This document shows, in pieces, positions 26,603-34,750 of a stretch of 64,000 nucleotides of DNA. This DNA is from Aliarcobacter faecis (lineage in GTDB: Bacteria > Campylobacterota > Campylobacteria > Campylobacterales > Arcobacteraceae): positions 1,054,001 to 1,118,000 of the forward strand of contig NZ_CP053837.1 in assembly GCF_013201705.1 (NCBI RefSeq). The letters are read 5' to 3'. The notes beneath the pieces are model-generated. The model did not search any database. It worked only from the letters and a program-made list of their open reading frames with translations, and was not told the origin of the DNA. A program made the position numbers and the translations under genes. The stretch's first letter is position 1. Every line of letters starts with the position of its first letter.

Positions 26603-27589
26603 ATGTTTTTAGAGACAAAAGCAAAATTTGATGAAATTTTTGAAGATAAACTATCTCACGATGAAATAAGAGATTATTTTTTGGCTCTTTATGAAAGAGG
26701 GGAGACAGCTTCAGAACTTGCAGGAGCTGCTAGTTCTATGAGAGATTTTGTTATTCCTCTTCCAATAAGTGAAGAGTTAAGAGAAAAAGCTATTGATATA
26801 GTTGGAACTGGTGGAGATAAAAGTTATAGCTTTAACATTTCAAGTACAGTTTCTATTCTTTTAGCATCTGTTGGATGTTTTGTAGCAAAACATGGAAATA
26901 GAAGTGTTACAAGTAAAAGTGGAAGTGCAGATATGCTTGAAGCTTTGGGAATAAACTTAAATCTTAGTCTTGAAAATACAGCTAAAATGCTAGAAGAGAC
27001 AGGTTTTGGATTTATGTTTGCAGCAAATCATCATCCTGCTATGAGATATATTACACCTGTGAGAAAAACAATAGACCATAGAACTATTATGAATATAATT
27101 GGACCTTTATGTAACCCTGCTGGAGTTAAAAAACAAGTAATTGGAGTTTTTCATAAAGATTTTATAAATAAAATTGCAACAGCCTTAGATTTATTAGATT
27201 GTAAAAGAGCTATGGTTTTATCTTCAAAAGATGGAATGGATGAGATTTCAATCTCTAGCATTACTTATGCAACACTTTTAGAAAATGGGAAACAAACAGA
27301 TTTAGAGATAAATCCAGAGTATTATGGTTTAAAATTAGCTTCAAAAGATGATATTGTAGGAGAAGGACCAGAAATTAATGCACAAATTACAAGAGATATC
27401 TTAACTGGAAAAGAAAAAGGTGCAAAGTTAGATATTGTTTTAATAAATGCAGCAGCAACTTTGGTTGTAGATGAAAAAGCTAGAGATTTAAAAGAGGGCA
27501 TACAAATAGCAAGAGATGCTATAAATGGTGGAAATGCAAAAAGAAAATTAGAAGAGATAGTAAAATTTTCACAAAGGCTTAGTTGTTGA
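26603..27589 (+). CDS. trpD: Anthranilate phosphoribosyltransferase
   Basis: TrpD attaches phosphoribose to anthranilate in tryptophan synthesis. The 328 residues contain GTGGDKSYSFNIST (PRPP loop, near 68), KHGNRSVTSKSGSAD and HHPAMRYITPVRKTI. It is separate from the other trp genes in this window and is coupled to the S4 gene and tsaE; the tsaE start lies in its stop codon. Confidence 0.95.
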   Translation: MFLETKAKFDEIFEDKLSHDEIRDYFLALYERGETASELAGAASSMRDFVIPLPISEELREKAIDIVGTGGDKSYSFNISSTVSILLASVGCFVAKHGNRSVTSKSGSADMLEALGINLNLSLENTAKMLEETGFGFMFAANHHPAMRYITPVRKTIDHRTIMNIIGPLCNPAGVKKQVIGVFHKDFINKIATALDLLDCKRAMVLSSKDGMDEISISSITYATLLENGKQTDLEINPEYYGLKLASKDDIVGEGPEINAQITRDILTGKEKGAKLDIVLINAAATLVVDEKARDLKEGIQIARDAINGGNAKRKLEEIVKFSQRLSC

Positions 27590-28005
27590 TGAGTAAAGAG
27601 TTTTTACTAGAAGAGACCCAAATAGATATTGTAGTTTCTTATCTTAGAAATATTTTACAAGATAGAGATTGTATAGTTATTTTAAGAGGAGATTTAGCAA
27701 GTGGGAAAACAACACTTGTAAAATACTTTGTAAAATCTCTTGGTTTAGAAGATATAGTAAATTCCCCAACTTTTTCACTTCAAGTGGTTTATGGTGATAA
27801 TATTTTTCACTATGATTTATATAATAAATCCCTAGAAGAGTTTATTGCTTTAGGAATGCTTGAAGAGTTTGAGAAAAGTGGACTTCATTTTGTAGAGTGG
27901 GGTAATAGTAAACTAGAAAATATCTTGTGTGATTATGGATTTGATGTTTTAGTTATAGATATTTTAAAAAAAGATGATAAAAGGTTGTATAAAATATATG
28001 AATAA
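27589..28005 (+). CDS. tsaE: tRNA threonylcarbamoyladenosine biosynthesis ATPase TsaE
   Basis: TsaE is the small P-loop ATPase that works with TsaB/TsaD in making t6A in tRNA. Starting at the ATG in the trpD stop (TGATG) gives 138 residues with Walker A GDLASGKTTLVKYF, SPTFSLQVVY and HYDLYN. The longer frame with an upstream TTG adds only two residues. The 3' end overlaps lptB. Confidence 0.93.
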   Translation: MSKEFLLEETQIDIVVSYLRNILQDRDCIVILRGDLASGKTTLVKYFVKSLGLEDIVNSPTFSLQVVYGDNIFHYDLYNKSLEEFIALGMLEEFEKSGLHFVEWGNSKLENILCDYGFDVLVIDILKKDDKRLYKIYE

Positions 28006-28723
28006 ATTGAAAATTGTTGATATTAAAAAAAGTATTAAAAAAACTGAAATTTTACATGGTATCTCTCTTGAAGTTAATTCTGGTGAAATTGTAGGTCTTT
28101 TAGGACCAAATGGAGCAGGGAAAACTACAACTTTTTATACAGTTTGTGGTTTGGTAAAACCAAGTAGTGGAAAAGTTTTTTTTGATAATGAAGATATAAC
28201 ATCTTTACCTTTACATAAAAGAGCTTTAAAAGGAATAGGGTATTTACCTCAAGAATCATCTATTTTTAAAGATTTAAGTGTTGAAGACAACCTCCTTTTA
28301 GCAGCTGAAATTGTGTTTAAAGATAAAGATGAGCAAAATAGAAGAGTAGAAGAGCTTTTAGAATTACTTGATATTGAACCAATAAGACAAAGAAAAGGTG
28401 TTTCACTTTCAGGTGGAGAGAGAAGAAGAACAGAAATAGCAAGAGCTTTGGTTTCAAAACCAAAATTTTTACTTCTTGATGAACCTTTTGCTGGAGTTGA
28501 TCCAATTGCAGTGAAAGACATTCAAGACCTAATAAATGAACTTACAAAAATAGGAATAGGAATTTTAATAACAGATCATAATGTAAGAGAAACTTTACAA
28601 ATTTGTCATCGTGCTTATGTTATGAAAAGTGGTAGTTTACTAGCAAGTGGAACTTCTGAAGAGATTAAAAATGATCCTAGAGTAAAAGAGCACTATTTAG
28701 GTGATGATTTTAAATTTAATTAA
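27998..28723 (+). CDS. lptB: Lipopolysaccharide export ATPase LptB
   Basis: The start is set at the ATG overlapping the tsaE end, giving 241 residues. The frame extends eight codons upstream but those lie within tsaE. Walker A is GPNGAGKTTTFYT, the signature is LSGGERRRTEIARAL, Walker B is FLLLDEPFAGVDP and the switch is ITDHNVRETL, with the LptB-type EHYLGDDFKFN end. It drives LPS transport with LptF/G, which are not in the window. Confidence 0.95.
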   Translation: MNKLKIVDIKKSIKKTEILHGISLEVNSGEIVGLLGPNGAGKTTTFYTVCGLVKPSSGKVFFDNEDITSLPLHKRALKGIGYLPQESSIFKDLSVEDNLLLAAEIVFKDKDEQNRRVEELLELLDIEPIRQRKGVSLSGGERRRTEIARALVSKPKFLLLDEPFAGVDPIAVKDIQDLINELTKIGIGILITDHNVRETLQICHRAYVMKSGSLLASGTSEEIKNDPRVKEHYLGDDFKFN

Positions 28724-28754
28724 TAAAATATAAATAATTTATGAAAGATAAAAA

Positions 28755-29786
28755 ATGAATGCAATAATAAGAGTTAAAGAAGCAATAGAAGAGATAAAAA
28801 AAGGTAATATGGTAATTATGCTTGATGATGAGGATAGAGAAAATGAGGGTGATTTAGTTTACTCAGCAGCTCTTAGTACTCCTTGGCATGTTAATTTTAT
28901 GGTAACACATGCAAAAGGTTTAGTTTGCGTTAGTGTTTCAAATGAGACTGCAAAAAGATTAGAACTTTATCCAATGGTTACTACAAATACATCATCTTAT
29001 GAGACTGCATTTACAGTTTCTGTTGATGATGCAAATGCAGCAACAGGTATTAGTGCAGTAGAAAGAGATAATACTATAAAAATTCTAGCAAATCCTATAT
29101 CAAAAGCTGTTGAGTTGGTTCGTCCTGGACATATTTTTCCACTTATTGCAAAAGATGGTGGAGTATTAGTAAGAACTGGACATACTGAAGGAAGTATAGA
29201 TCTATGTAAACTAGCTGGATTAAAAGGTGAAGCAGTTATTTGTGAAATTTTAAAAGAAGATGGAACAATGGCAAGAAGAGATGATTTAGATATTTTTGCT
29301 ACTAAACATAATTTAAAACAGATTTACATCTCTGATTTGGTTGAATATAGATTATCTCATGAAAAACTAATAAATGATGTTTCAAGTACTCAAAGTAAGT
29401 TTTTTGGGCAAGAAGTCCTAAAAAAAGAGTTTAAAGACCATTTAAATAATATCCATACAGCTATTATATTTGGTGAGATAAAAGATTTAACTCATGTGAA
29501 ATTTCATACAATAAGACCAGATATTAAAATCTTTTTAAATGATGATAAACTTCATTCAATGTTAAAAACTATAAATTTTCTACAAAGTAAAGGTGGTGTT
29601 TTAATATTTTTAAATAATGAAAATAAAAACCAAGAGATAGAGAAAAATTATGGTATTGGTGCACAAATATTAAATTCATTAAATATTAAAAAAGTAAAAC
29701 TAATGACAAGTGGAGGAAAACACTCATTTGTTGGATTAAATGGTTTTGGATTAGAAATTATTGAAGAGATACAAATAGAGTCTTAA
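28755..29786 (+). CDS. ribBA: Bifunctional RibBA with degenerate GTP cyclohydrolase II half
   Basis: Residues 1-200 are a complete DHBP synthase (RibB), with DDEDRENEGD near 26 and HTEGSID near 146. The C-terminal 140 residues align in position with GTP cyclohydrolase II but lack its cysteine zinc ligands and GTP motifs; only the closing NYGIGAQIL ... GLEIIEEIQIES pattern remains. Such RibBA-like proteins with a worn second half are common in Campylobacterota, so RibA activity probably comes from elsewhere. No FMN riboswitch precedes it, unlike ribB at the window start. It is the last chromosomal gene before the mobile elements. Confidence 0.92.
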   Translation: MNAIIRVKEAIEEIKKGNMVIMLDDEDRENEGDLVYSAALSTPWHVNFMVTHAKGLVCVSVSNETAKRLELYPMVTTNTSSYETAFTVSVDDANAATGISAVERDNTIKILANPISKAVELVRPGHIFPLIAKDGGVLVRTGHTEGSIDLCKLAGLKGEAVICEILKEDGTMARRDDLDIFATKHNLKQIYISDLVEYRLSHEKLINDVSSTQSKFFGQEVLKKEFKDHLNNIHTAIIFGEIKDLTHVKFHTIRPDIKIFLNDDKLHSMLKTINFLQSKGGVLIFLNNENKNQEIEKNYGIGAQILNSLNIKKVKLMTSGGKHSFVGLNGFGLEIIEEIQIES

Positions 29787-29788
29787 AA

Positions 29789-29808
29789 GCTAGTTTTAAA
29801 TTACTAGC
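29789..29808 (+). terminator. Hairpin after ribBA
   Basis: GCTAGT and ACTAGC form a six-base stem with an eight-base loop three bases after the ribBA stop, followed by an A/T-rich tract. The left dif-like site starts ten bases further on. Confidence 0.5.
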
Positions 29809-29818
29809 ATTATAATTT

Positions 29819-29846
29819 AGTATTGAAAACTATAATAATCAATATA
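29819..29846 (+). other. Left dif-like junction site (attL)
   Basis: The 28-base site has an 11-6-11 layout: left arm AGTATTGAAAA, core CTATAA, right arm TAATCAATATA. The left arm is perfect and shared with the middle site; 27 bases (TTATAATTT through the core and one more T) match the middle site on the opposite strand. The right arm is degenerate and belongs to the inserted element. It should be the boundary between chromosome and left element. Confidence 0.75.
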
Positions 29847-29950
29847 AACTTAAATATAGCTTTAAATTTTGCTTTTTTTGTTTCTAGTATTTTTTTAATT
29901 TTGTAATTAAAACAAAATAAAACTTAAAAAACAATTAATTTTAATTGTTC

Positions 29951-30088
29951 TTATTTTAACTTATCTTTAGTTTCTAAAACTGTTAATCTTTTTTCTATTG
30001 CAAAGGCAAATTTAAAAACAGGGTACAAAACCAAAGTATTTAACAATATCAAAAATTGAGATATATTATTTATTATTTCTAAATTCAT
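29951..30088 (-). CDS. Small single-helix membrane protein of the element (left copy)
   Basis: A 45-residue frame whose ATG directly follows the spike gene stop, so translation is probably coupled. It has one hydrophobic helix (about residues 9-30) and a charged C-terminal segment ending ETKDKLK. The right copy has the same protein with a different tail (ETKQK). Near-identity over the body supports it as a real gene. The function is unknown; a virion membrane or lysis accessory role is possible. Confidence 0.65.
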   Translation of the reverse strand: MNLEIINNISQFLILLNTLVLYPVFKFAFAIEKRLTVLETKDKLK

Positions 30089-31594
30089 TTAATTAACCAC
30101 TATATCTTTTTTAAAAAGATTTAAATGAGTTTCGTCTTTTGAAACAACAGTATTTGGCACAGTAATATACTTATTGTCTTTCATGATTGAAACTTGAAAA
30201 GTTTCAAATGGGTAAACCCTGTTTTGAGTTGTTTTATCTTTAAAATCAAGATAGAAAGCCACAACTAAATCATCATTTTTAATAACGGTTGCATATTCAA
30301 CTTCAATATTCTCAGGCGGAGTACCATTATCATATTTAAAAACTAAACCATTATAGTAATCAGAAGCAACAGTAAGAACTAATGACCCCTTTAAGCCTTG
30401 TGCATTATAATATAGAATTGATATTACATCTCCAATATTAACAGAAAGACCAAAAACAAAATAAAATCTATTCTTTAACAAAGCTCCATCTTGATACAAC
30501 AAATTCTTATTTTTTAAATATTCAAATTTGTACTCTATATTTGTATTTTCTCCACTATTATCTTCACCGCCTTGATTGTTTTCTCCATTATTGTTTTCGC
30601 CATTATCTTCACCACCTTGAGAAGAAGCAAGAACAAATACACCACTGTTTTTTATATTATTTTGTATAAGTTCAACAAAACCATCAAACCCAGTATAAAT
30701 ACCATTGTTTACTAAATATCCCAGAAAATCTAAATCATTCCCATTTTTACCTATTAATGAAGCAAGATACTCATGTTCCGTTCCTGAAAAACCATTTTTT
30801 AAAGCTAATTCATAAGCTGATAATCCATTTTGACCTTTTAAACTATCTTTTTGAGATTGTGTTAAATCTTCAAAATTCCCATTTTGTCCTTTTAAAGAGT
30901 CTAAATATTCCTGCTCTGTTCCTGAAAAACCATTTTTTAAAGCTAATTCATAAGCTGATAATCCATCTTGACCTTTTAAGCTATCTTTTTGAGATTGTGT
31001 TAAATCTTCAAAATTCCCATTTTCTCCTTTTAAAGAGTCTAAATATTGCTGCTCTGTTCCTGAAAAACCATTTTTTAGTGCAAGTTCATAAGCTGATAAT
31101 CCATCTTTACCTTTTAAACTATCTTTTTGAGATTGTGTTAAATCTTCAAAATTTCCATCTTTTCCTTTTAAAGAATTTAAAAAATCTATTTCATTACCCT
31201 CAAACCCATATCTTTTAGCTAATTCATAAGCACCATCTCCTTTATCTCCCTTATCTCCTTTAACTTTTAAAAACTCTTTTTGTTCAGGTGTTAAAGTATC
31301 AAATTCTATTTTTAAAGTATTTATCTCTAAATTTGTTAAAACTGAATTTAATTGCTCTAATTTTTGATTAAAAGTAACTTTCAAGGCTTCAAGTTCTGCA
31401 ACTGTGTAATTTATAGTTTTATTTGATAACTGATTTAAAACATTATTGATATCAGATATCTCTTTATCTATATCTTTTGCTTCACTTGGTGTCAAATCTG
31501 ATGACTCTAATCTATCCAAAAAGTACTTGCTTTGTTTTTGTAAACCTAAAAGCAAATTTTGTAAGATTGATTGTTGTAATTCTGTATTATCCAT
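30089..31594 (-). CDS. Collagen-like repeat spike/receptor-binding protein (left copy)
   Basis: The 501 residues fall into four parts. Residues 1-105 are a helical, coiled-coil-like stalk. Residues about 112-290 hold KGDKGDKGD followed by three and a half 46-residue repeats built on GLSAYELALKNGFSGTEQ and YLDSLKG. Residues about 325-352 are a Gly/Asn/Glu-rich linker, and a C-terminal domain of about 150 residues completes the chain. The A-Y-E-L-A-x-x-N-G-F-x-G-T-E repeat is common in phage tail fibres and surface adhesins. It is nearly identical to the right copy (one visible Q/K difference in a repeat). Receptor binding is inferred. Confidence 0.8.
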   Translation of the reverse strand: MDNTELQQSILQNLLLGLQKQSKYFLDRLESSDLTPSEAKDIDKEISDINNVLNQLSNKTINYTVAELEALKVTFNQKLEQLNSVLTNLEINTLKIEFDTLTPEQKEFLKVKGDKGDKGDGAYELAKRYGFEGNEIDFLNSLKGKDGNFEDLTQSQKDSLKGKDGLSAYELALKNGFSGTEQQYLDSLKGENGNFEDLTQSQKDSLKGQDGLSAYELALKNGFSGTEQEYLDSLKGQNGNFEDLTQSQKDSLKGQNGLSAYELALKNGFSGTEHEYLASLIGKNGNDLDFLGYLVNNGIYTGFDGFVELIQNNIKNSGVFVLASSQGGEDNGENNNGENNQGGEDNSGENTNIEYKFEYLKNKNLLYQDGALLKNRFYFVFGLSVNIGDVISILYYNAQGLKGSLVLTVASDYYNGLVFKYDNGTPPENIEVEYATVIKNDDLVVAFYLDFKDKTTQNRVYPFETFQVSIMKDNKYITVPNTVVSKDETHLNLFKKDIVVN

Positions 31595-31626
31595 ACTTTA
31601 TCCTTTTTTTTATTTTTTATGTAAAT

Positions 31627-31660
31627 TAAAAAAGGCTAGATAAATCAATATCTAACCTTT
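31627..31660 (-). terminator. Terminator after the 132-residue protein gene (left copy)
   Basis: On the minus strand AAAGGTTAGATA and TATCTAGCCTTTTTT form a stem with a T-run, about 28 bases past the stop. It is identical in the right copy. Partial read-through would make the compact upstream gene more abundant than the spike. Confidence 0.82.
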
Positions 31661-31688
31661 GTATTTTTTTGTTATCTATAAATAGATA

Positions 31689-32087
31689 TTAAAGTAAACC
31701 AAAGTTTGCAGTATCTAATGAAACATCTTTTGGTGTATCTGCACTATATGGAGCAGGGAATGGTTTGCAAGACATTAAATAAGCATAAACATTTGATATT
31801 GGAGTTTTAAACACTATAGGTCTTCTACTACTATTTGCTACATAAATAGGAACGTGTACACCGTGCTTAATAAGTACTCTATCACTAGCATTTACTGAAC
31901 TTGTAGCAGTTGAAACACCTGTAACAGATAAAGTTAAATTTTGCTCATATACTTCAACCTCGCCTTCTAAAAGAGCGATATATCCAGCAATCTCAGACTC
32001 ATCAAGTTGTATTGTTGATGTTCCTGATTTTTCTCCTCTTCCACCCCAGTTTGTTTTTTGTTTAATTATAAATTTTTTTTGAGCCAT
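31689..32087 (-). CDS. Conserved 132-residue protein, candidate major structural protein (left copy)
   Basis: Not a family I recognise. The 132 residues lack membrane helices and signal peptide and look beta-rich after a basic N-terminus (MAQKKFIIKQKTNWGGRGE). The protein is identical in both copies. It has a consensus promoter about 120 bases upstream, an A-rich leader and a strong terminator directly after it, as expected for an abundantly made product. A capsid or capsid-decoration subunit is the leading guess; an abundant DNA-binding protein is the alternative. Confidence 0.75.
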   Translation of the reverse strand: MAQKKFIIKQKTNWGGRGEKSGTSTIQLDESEIAGYIALLEGEVEVYEQNLTLSVTGVSTATSSVNASDRVLIKHGVHVPIYVANSSRRPIVFKTPISNVYAYLMSCKPFPAPYSADTPKDVSLDTANFGLL

Positions 32088-32204
32088 TTTATTTTTTTTC
32101 CTTTTAATTTTAATTTTGTTTTTTTTATAATCCTAGTTCTTTTAAAAATCTTCTTTTTTATTTTTTTGAGGTTTTGCAAGACTTAAAAGCTATTGATTGA
32201 TGAA

Positions 32205-32233
32205 ATTAAAGAGTTTTTTAAAAAGGTTGTCAA
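32205..32233 (-). promoter_or_regulatory. Strong promoter of the 132-residue protein gene (left copy)
   Basis: On the minus strand TTGACA (32233-32228) and TTTAAT (32210-32205) are separated by 17 bases. The match and spacing are unusually good for this AT-rich genome, and the whole box is the same in the right copy. Confidence 0.65.
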
Positions 32234-32236
32234 TAG

Positions 32237-32293
32237 TTCAATTTTTTTCTTATGAAGTCCGATTTTATAGGTGTTTTAAAGAAAAAAATTGAA
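32237..32293. other. Conserved 15-base-pair hairpin upstream of the promoter (left copy)
   Basis: TTCAATTTTTTTCTT (32237-32251) pairs perfectly with AAGAAAAAAATTGAA (32279-32293) around a 27-base loop. In the right copy two stem pairs are changed on both sides (CAAT/ATTG here, CCGT/ACGG there) while the loop is nearly the same. Matching changes on both strands show that pairing itself is maintained. Confidence 0.7.
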
Positions 32294-32338
32294 ATAGGTA
32301 ATTTTTTGGGGTTTTAAAAGTTGTTAAAAGTAGGGTGT

Positions 32339-32791
32339 TTATAGATTACGATTTTTTAAGGGATAAACATAAACAGCAATAAATGGAATAAAAATAAAGC
32401 ACAATAACCAAAATGTCTTATCTTTAGTGTTTGTAAAAATTTTATAAATTCCATATATCCATAAAATGCAAAAATTCAATATTATAAATAAACCCATAAT
32501 AATAGATAATGTTTCATTTATAAGAATAGAGAAAATACCGAAAATATGAAGAAAAATTTGAATATTTAAAAATAAATAATCTATTTCATTTTCTTTATTA
32601 TTATTTGAATTTATATTTATAACTTTTTGAGAAGTTTTAGAATTTAAAGAGTCTATCTTTTGATTATTTATATTAGTATTATTTTTTGACTTAATTGTCT
32701 TATATGTTATTTCATCTTCTAAAGCTTCATTTTCAGCTTTTAAAACTTTTTTTTCATCATTCCAATAGTTTTTTAAATCATCATTTTTCAT
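32339..32791 (-). CDS. Membrane protein of the left-only cassette, gene 2
   Basis: The 150-residue protein has an N-terminal charged part starting MKNDDLKNYWNDEKK, a Ser/Asn-rich middle and about three hydrophobic helices from residue 75 on. The N-terminal phrase is repeated in the gene just upstream, so the pair arose by duplication. The right copy has two unrelated secreted proteins in this position. Superinfection exclusion or immunity is a reasonable guess; there is no family evidence. Confidence 0.7.
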   Translation of the reverse strand: MKNDDLKNYWNDEKKVLKAENEALEDEITYKTIKSKNNTNINNQKIDSLNSKTSQKVININSNNNKENEIDYLFLNIQIFLHIFGIFSILINETLSIIMGLFIILNFCILWIYGIYKIFTNTKDKTFWLLCFIFIPFIAVYVYPLKNRNL

Positions 32792-33150
32792 TTAATTTTA
32801 TTCTCGAATTTTGAAAAAAAAATAACAATATTAAGAAAAGGGACTAAACAAAGAAATATATTTATAAACTTATCTGGATAATCATCTTTAACAACTCTAT
32901 AGACAGCTAAAAAGAAAAAAATAAAATTAAAATAAATAAATTGATGATAATCGCTTTTATAAATATTAAAAAGTAAAAAAGTAAAGAGAGAAGATGAAAA
33001 AAAGATTATCAAATTAACATTAAATTTATAATTTTCTATTTTTTCATATTCCTTTAATCTTAAATGTTCATTTTCTGTTTTTATTTCTTTAAATGCTTTA
33101 TTGAGTTTTTTGTCATCTTCCCAATAGTTTTTTAAATCATCATTTTTCAT
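32788..33150 (-). CDS. Membrane protein of the left-only cassette, gene 1
   Basis: The 120-residue protein begins MKNDDLKNYWEDDKK, has a charged helix to about residue 42 and then about three hydrophobic helices. It is a paralogue of the next gene, overlapping it by four bases. An AAGGA ribosome site precedes the start. No recognised family; copy-specific. Confidence 0.7.
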   Translation of the reverse strand: MKNDDLKNYWEDDKKLNKAFKEIKTENEHLRLKEYEKIENYKFNVNLIIFFSSSLFTFLLFNIYKSDYHQFIYFNFIFFFLAVYRVVKDDYPDKFINIFLCLVPFLNIVIFFSKFENKIK

Positions 33151-33195
33151 TTAATTTTTTCCTTGTATATTATAAAATTAAGTTTGAAGTATATA

Positions 33196-33936
33196 TCATT
33201 TTAGATAAAACTTTATTTTATCTTTATCTATTCTTTTATTTCTGAACTTTAGAGTTTCGGTAATAACATTTTGAATTACTTTAAAATCTTTATACTTTTT
33301 GATATTTGGAATAAAGCTAACCATTTGAAAATTACCATCATAAATTTTAAAGCTTACTCTTTTAAAATAGTTTCCATCATCTTTTTTAATTGCTACATTT
33401 ACATATTCAAACTCTCTTATTTCTATTAATTGACCTGAAACAAATTTATCAAAAAAGTTTTTTAATTCTTGTACATTATTAGAATAAAAGTTTTCTGTAT
33501 AAGTTCTACTATTATATTTATACACTACTTGGAAGAGATTTTGGTCAAGTATAGTTTCGTCTTTTATATCAACTCTTACATCATCATAAAAACCTATTAT
33601 AGGCTCATCTACAATCAATTGAGTTTTTAAAAATTTTTCGATATCTTCTTTTGTAGTGGTAGGCTTTAGATTATATAAATCAATTTGCTTTGAATGATTA
33701 TTTGAATAACAAAAAAATGACCATTTATAAATTCCATAATCTTCACTTGGGAATCTATCTATATTATCATTAGTACCTATTTTAAAATTTTTAGAATAGA
33801 TAACTTTTTTAATATTTAATATTTCAGCTTCTGAAATTTCAGTAATTAAATTAAAACAATCGTTATAGTTATCAGCTTCAAGGAAGAAGCTATCAACCCT
33901 ACCTAATTGAGTAGAGATATGGTATATATTTGACAT
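33196..33936 (-). CDS. Unknown 246-residue element protein (left copy)
   Basis: A soluble, mixed alpha/beta protein with no signal peptide, membrane helix or motif that I recognise. The partner in the right copy differs by only a few residues near the C-terminus (for example YKDFKVIQNVITE here, HKDFKVIQNAIIE there). It has an AAGGATA ribosome site. It may be a virion component or assembly factor. Confidence 0.75.
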   Translation of the reverse strand: MSNIYHISTQLGRVDSFFLEADNYNDCFNLITEISEAEILNIKKVIYSKNFKIGTNDNIDRFPSEDYGIYKWSFFCYSNNHSKQIDLYNLKPTTTKEDIEKFLKTQLIVDEPIIGFYDDVRVDIKDETILDQNLFQVVYKYNSRTYTENFYSNNVQELKNFFDKFVSGQLIEIREFEYVNVAIKKDDGNYFKRVSFKIYDGNFQMVSFIPNIKKYKDFKVIQNVITETLKFRNKRIDKDKIKFYLK

Positions 33937-33962
33937 AATTATCCTTTATTTTCTTTTTAGTA

Positions 33963-33986
33963 CCATAACGGGCGAAGCCCTTATGG
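33963..33986. terminator. GGGC-TTCG-CCC hairpin (left copy)
   Basis: CCATAA-CGGGCGAAGCCC-TTATGG forms a tight stem with a TTCG/CGAA tetraloop between the 252- and 246-residue genes. A close relative of this hairpin recurs in the structured gap at about 39965-39989. It may slow transcription, protect mRNA ends or act as a DNA structure in single-stranded replication. Confidence 0.6.
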
Positions 33987-33990
33987 TTAA

Positions 33991-34749
33991 TTACTTAACA
34001 ACTCCCGAACGATTAACAACTTTAAGCAATGCTTCCGTTAAGTTAAATATTTCGCCCTCACTATTTTTTGCAAACTCTGAATATTGATTTAATTTTTCAA
34101 CAAGTTTACTCCAACTTTCCGCACTACTATCTGTTATTTTTTCGCCCGTTACTCTTTCAAAGAGTTTTTTATCTACATTTGTATTTTTCCAAGTGCTAGT
34201 TTTCGTTTTATGAAGATACAAGTTAAAGTTTTCTTGACTTGAAACTCCTTTAATTTGTGAAGCTTTACCACCCATATCTAAAAGTCTATTTTCCATATTC
34301 ATACGAATATTTTTATCTTGATAGATTTTATTATCAATGTGATTCAAATTATCATTTATTATTTTTGCTACTTGTATTCTTTCTGATGTTTTATCAGCAC
34401 CAATAACAGCGGAAGCTAAAGCAAGACCTTTTTTGCCTATTTTTGAAGATGTTTTTAATTTACTAATTTTTTGTTTCATTTTTCCAACAACTATATAAGC
34501 CCAAAGCATAGTAAATCTAGTTCCTGCTTTTCTTATATATTCCATTATGTGCATATAAGCATATAATGTAAGACCCATTGAGAGAGTTGTAATAAAGTTT
34601 TGTACAGCTCCATCGAAATCGCTATCACTTTCAAAATCTTTTTTTACGGGTTCTGTATATTCTCTCATTTTACGAAAAAGAAAAGATGATAAAAAATCAT
34701 CTATTCCATCTTCTACACTATTACCTAAAATATTTCCTAAGCTTTGCAT
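33991..34749 (-). CDS. Unknown 252-residue element protein with hydrophobic segment (left copy)
   Basis: The N-terminal 50 residues are charged, followed by one hydrophobic stretch (FITTLSMGLTLYAYMHIMEYI, about 52-72), a Lys-rich segment and a helical C-terminal half. No Walker A motif, so it is not a packaging ATPase. The C-terminal 130 residues are identical in both copies; substitutions cluster around residues 90-125. It follows the 344-residue gene by one base, so the two are probably partners. Confidence 0.75.
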   Translation of the reverse strand: MQSLGNILGNSVEDGIDDFLSSFLFRKMREYTEPVKKDFESDSDFDGAVQNFITTLSMGLTLYAYMHIMEYIRKAGTRFTMLWAYIVVGKMKQKISKLKTSSKIGKKGLALASAVIGADKTSERIQVAKIINDNLNHIDNKIYQDKNIRMNMENRLLDMGGKASQIKGVSSQENFNLYLHKTKTSTWKNTNVDKKLFERVTGEKITDSSAESWSKLVEKLNQYSEFAKNSEGEIFNLTEALLKVVNRSGVVK

Positions 34750-34750
34750 A

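Noticed and set aside
28755-29786. Full GTP cyclohydrolase II activity in RibBA
   Set aside because: The C-terminal half has none of the zinc cysteines or the GTP-binding motifs, so only the RibB activity is supported.
30757-31218. Leu/His/Asn-rich open frame opposite the spike repeats (and 52538-52912 on the other copy)
   Set aside because: It is the antisense shadow of the repeated spike codons; no ribosome site, and composition typical of a shadow frame.
34420-34500. Lys-rich GKMKQKISKLKTSSKIGKKG stretch of the 252-residue protein as a Walker A loop of a packaging ATPase
   Set aside because: It lacks the G-x4-G-K-S/T pattern and no Walker B follows; not an ATPase.
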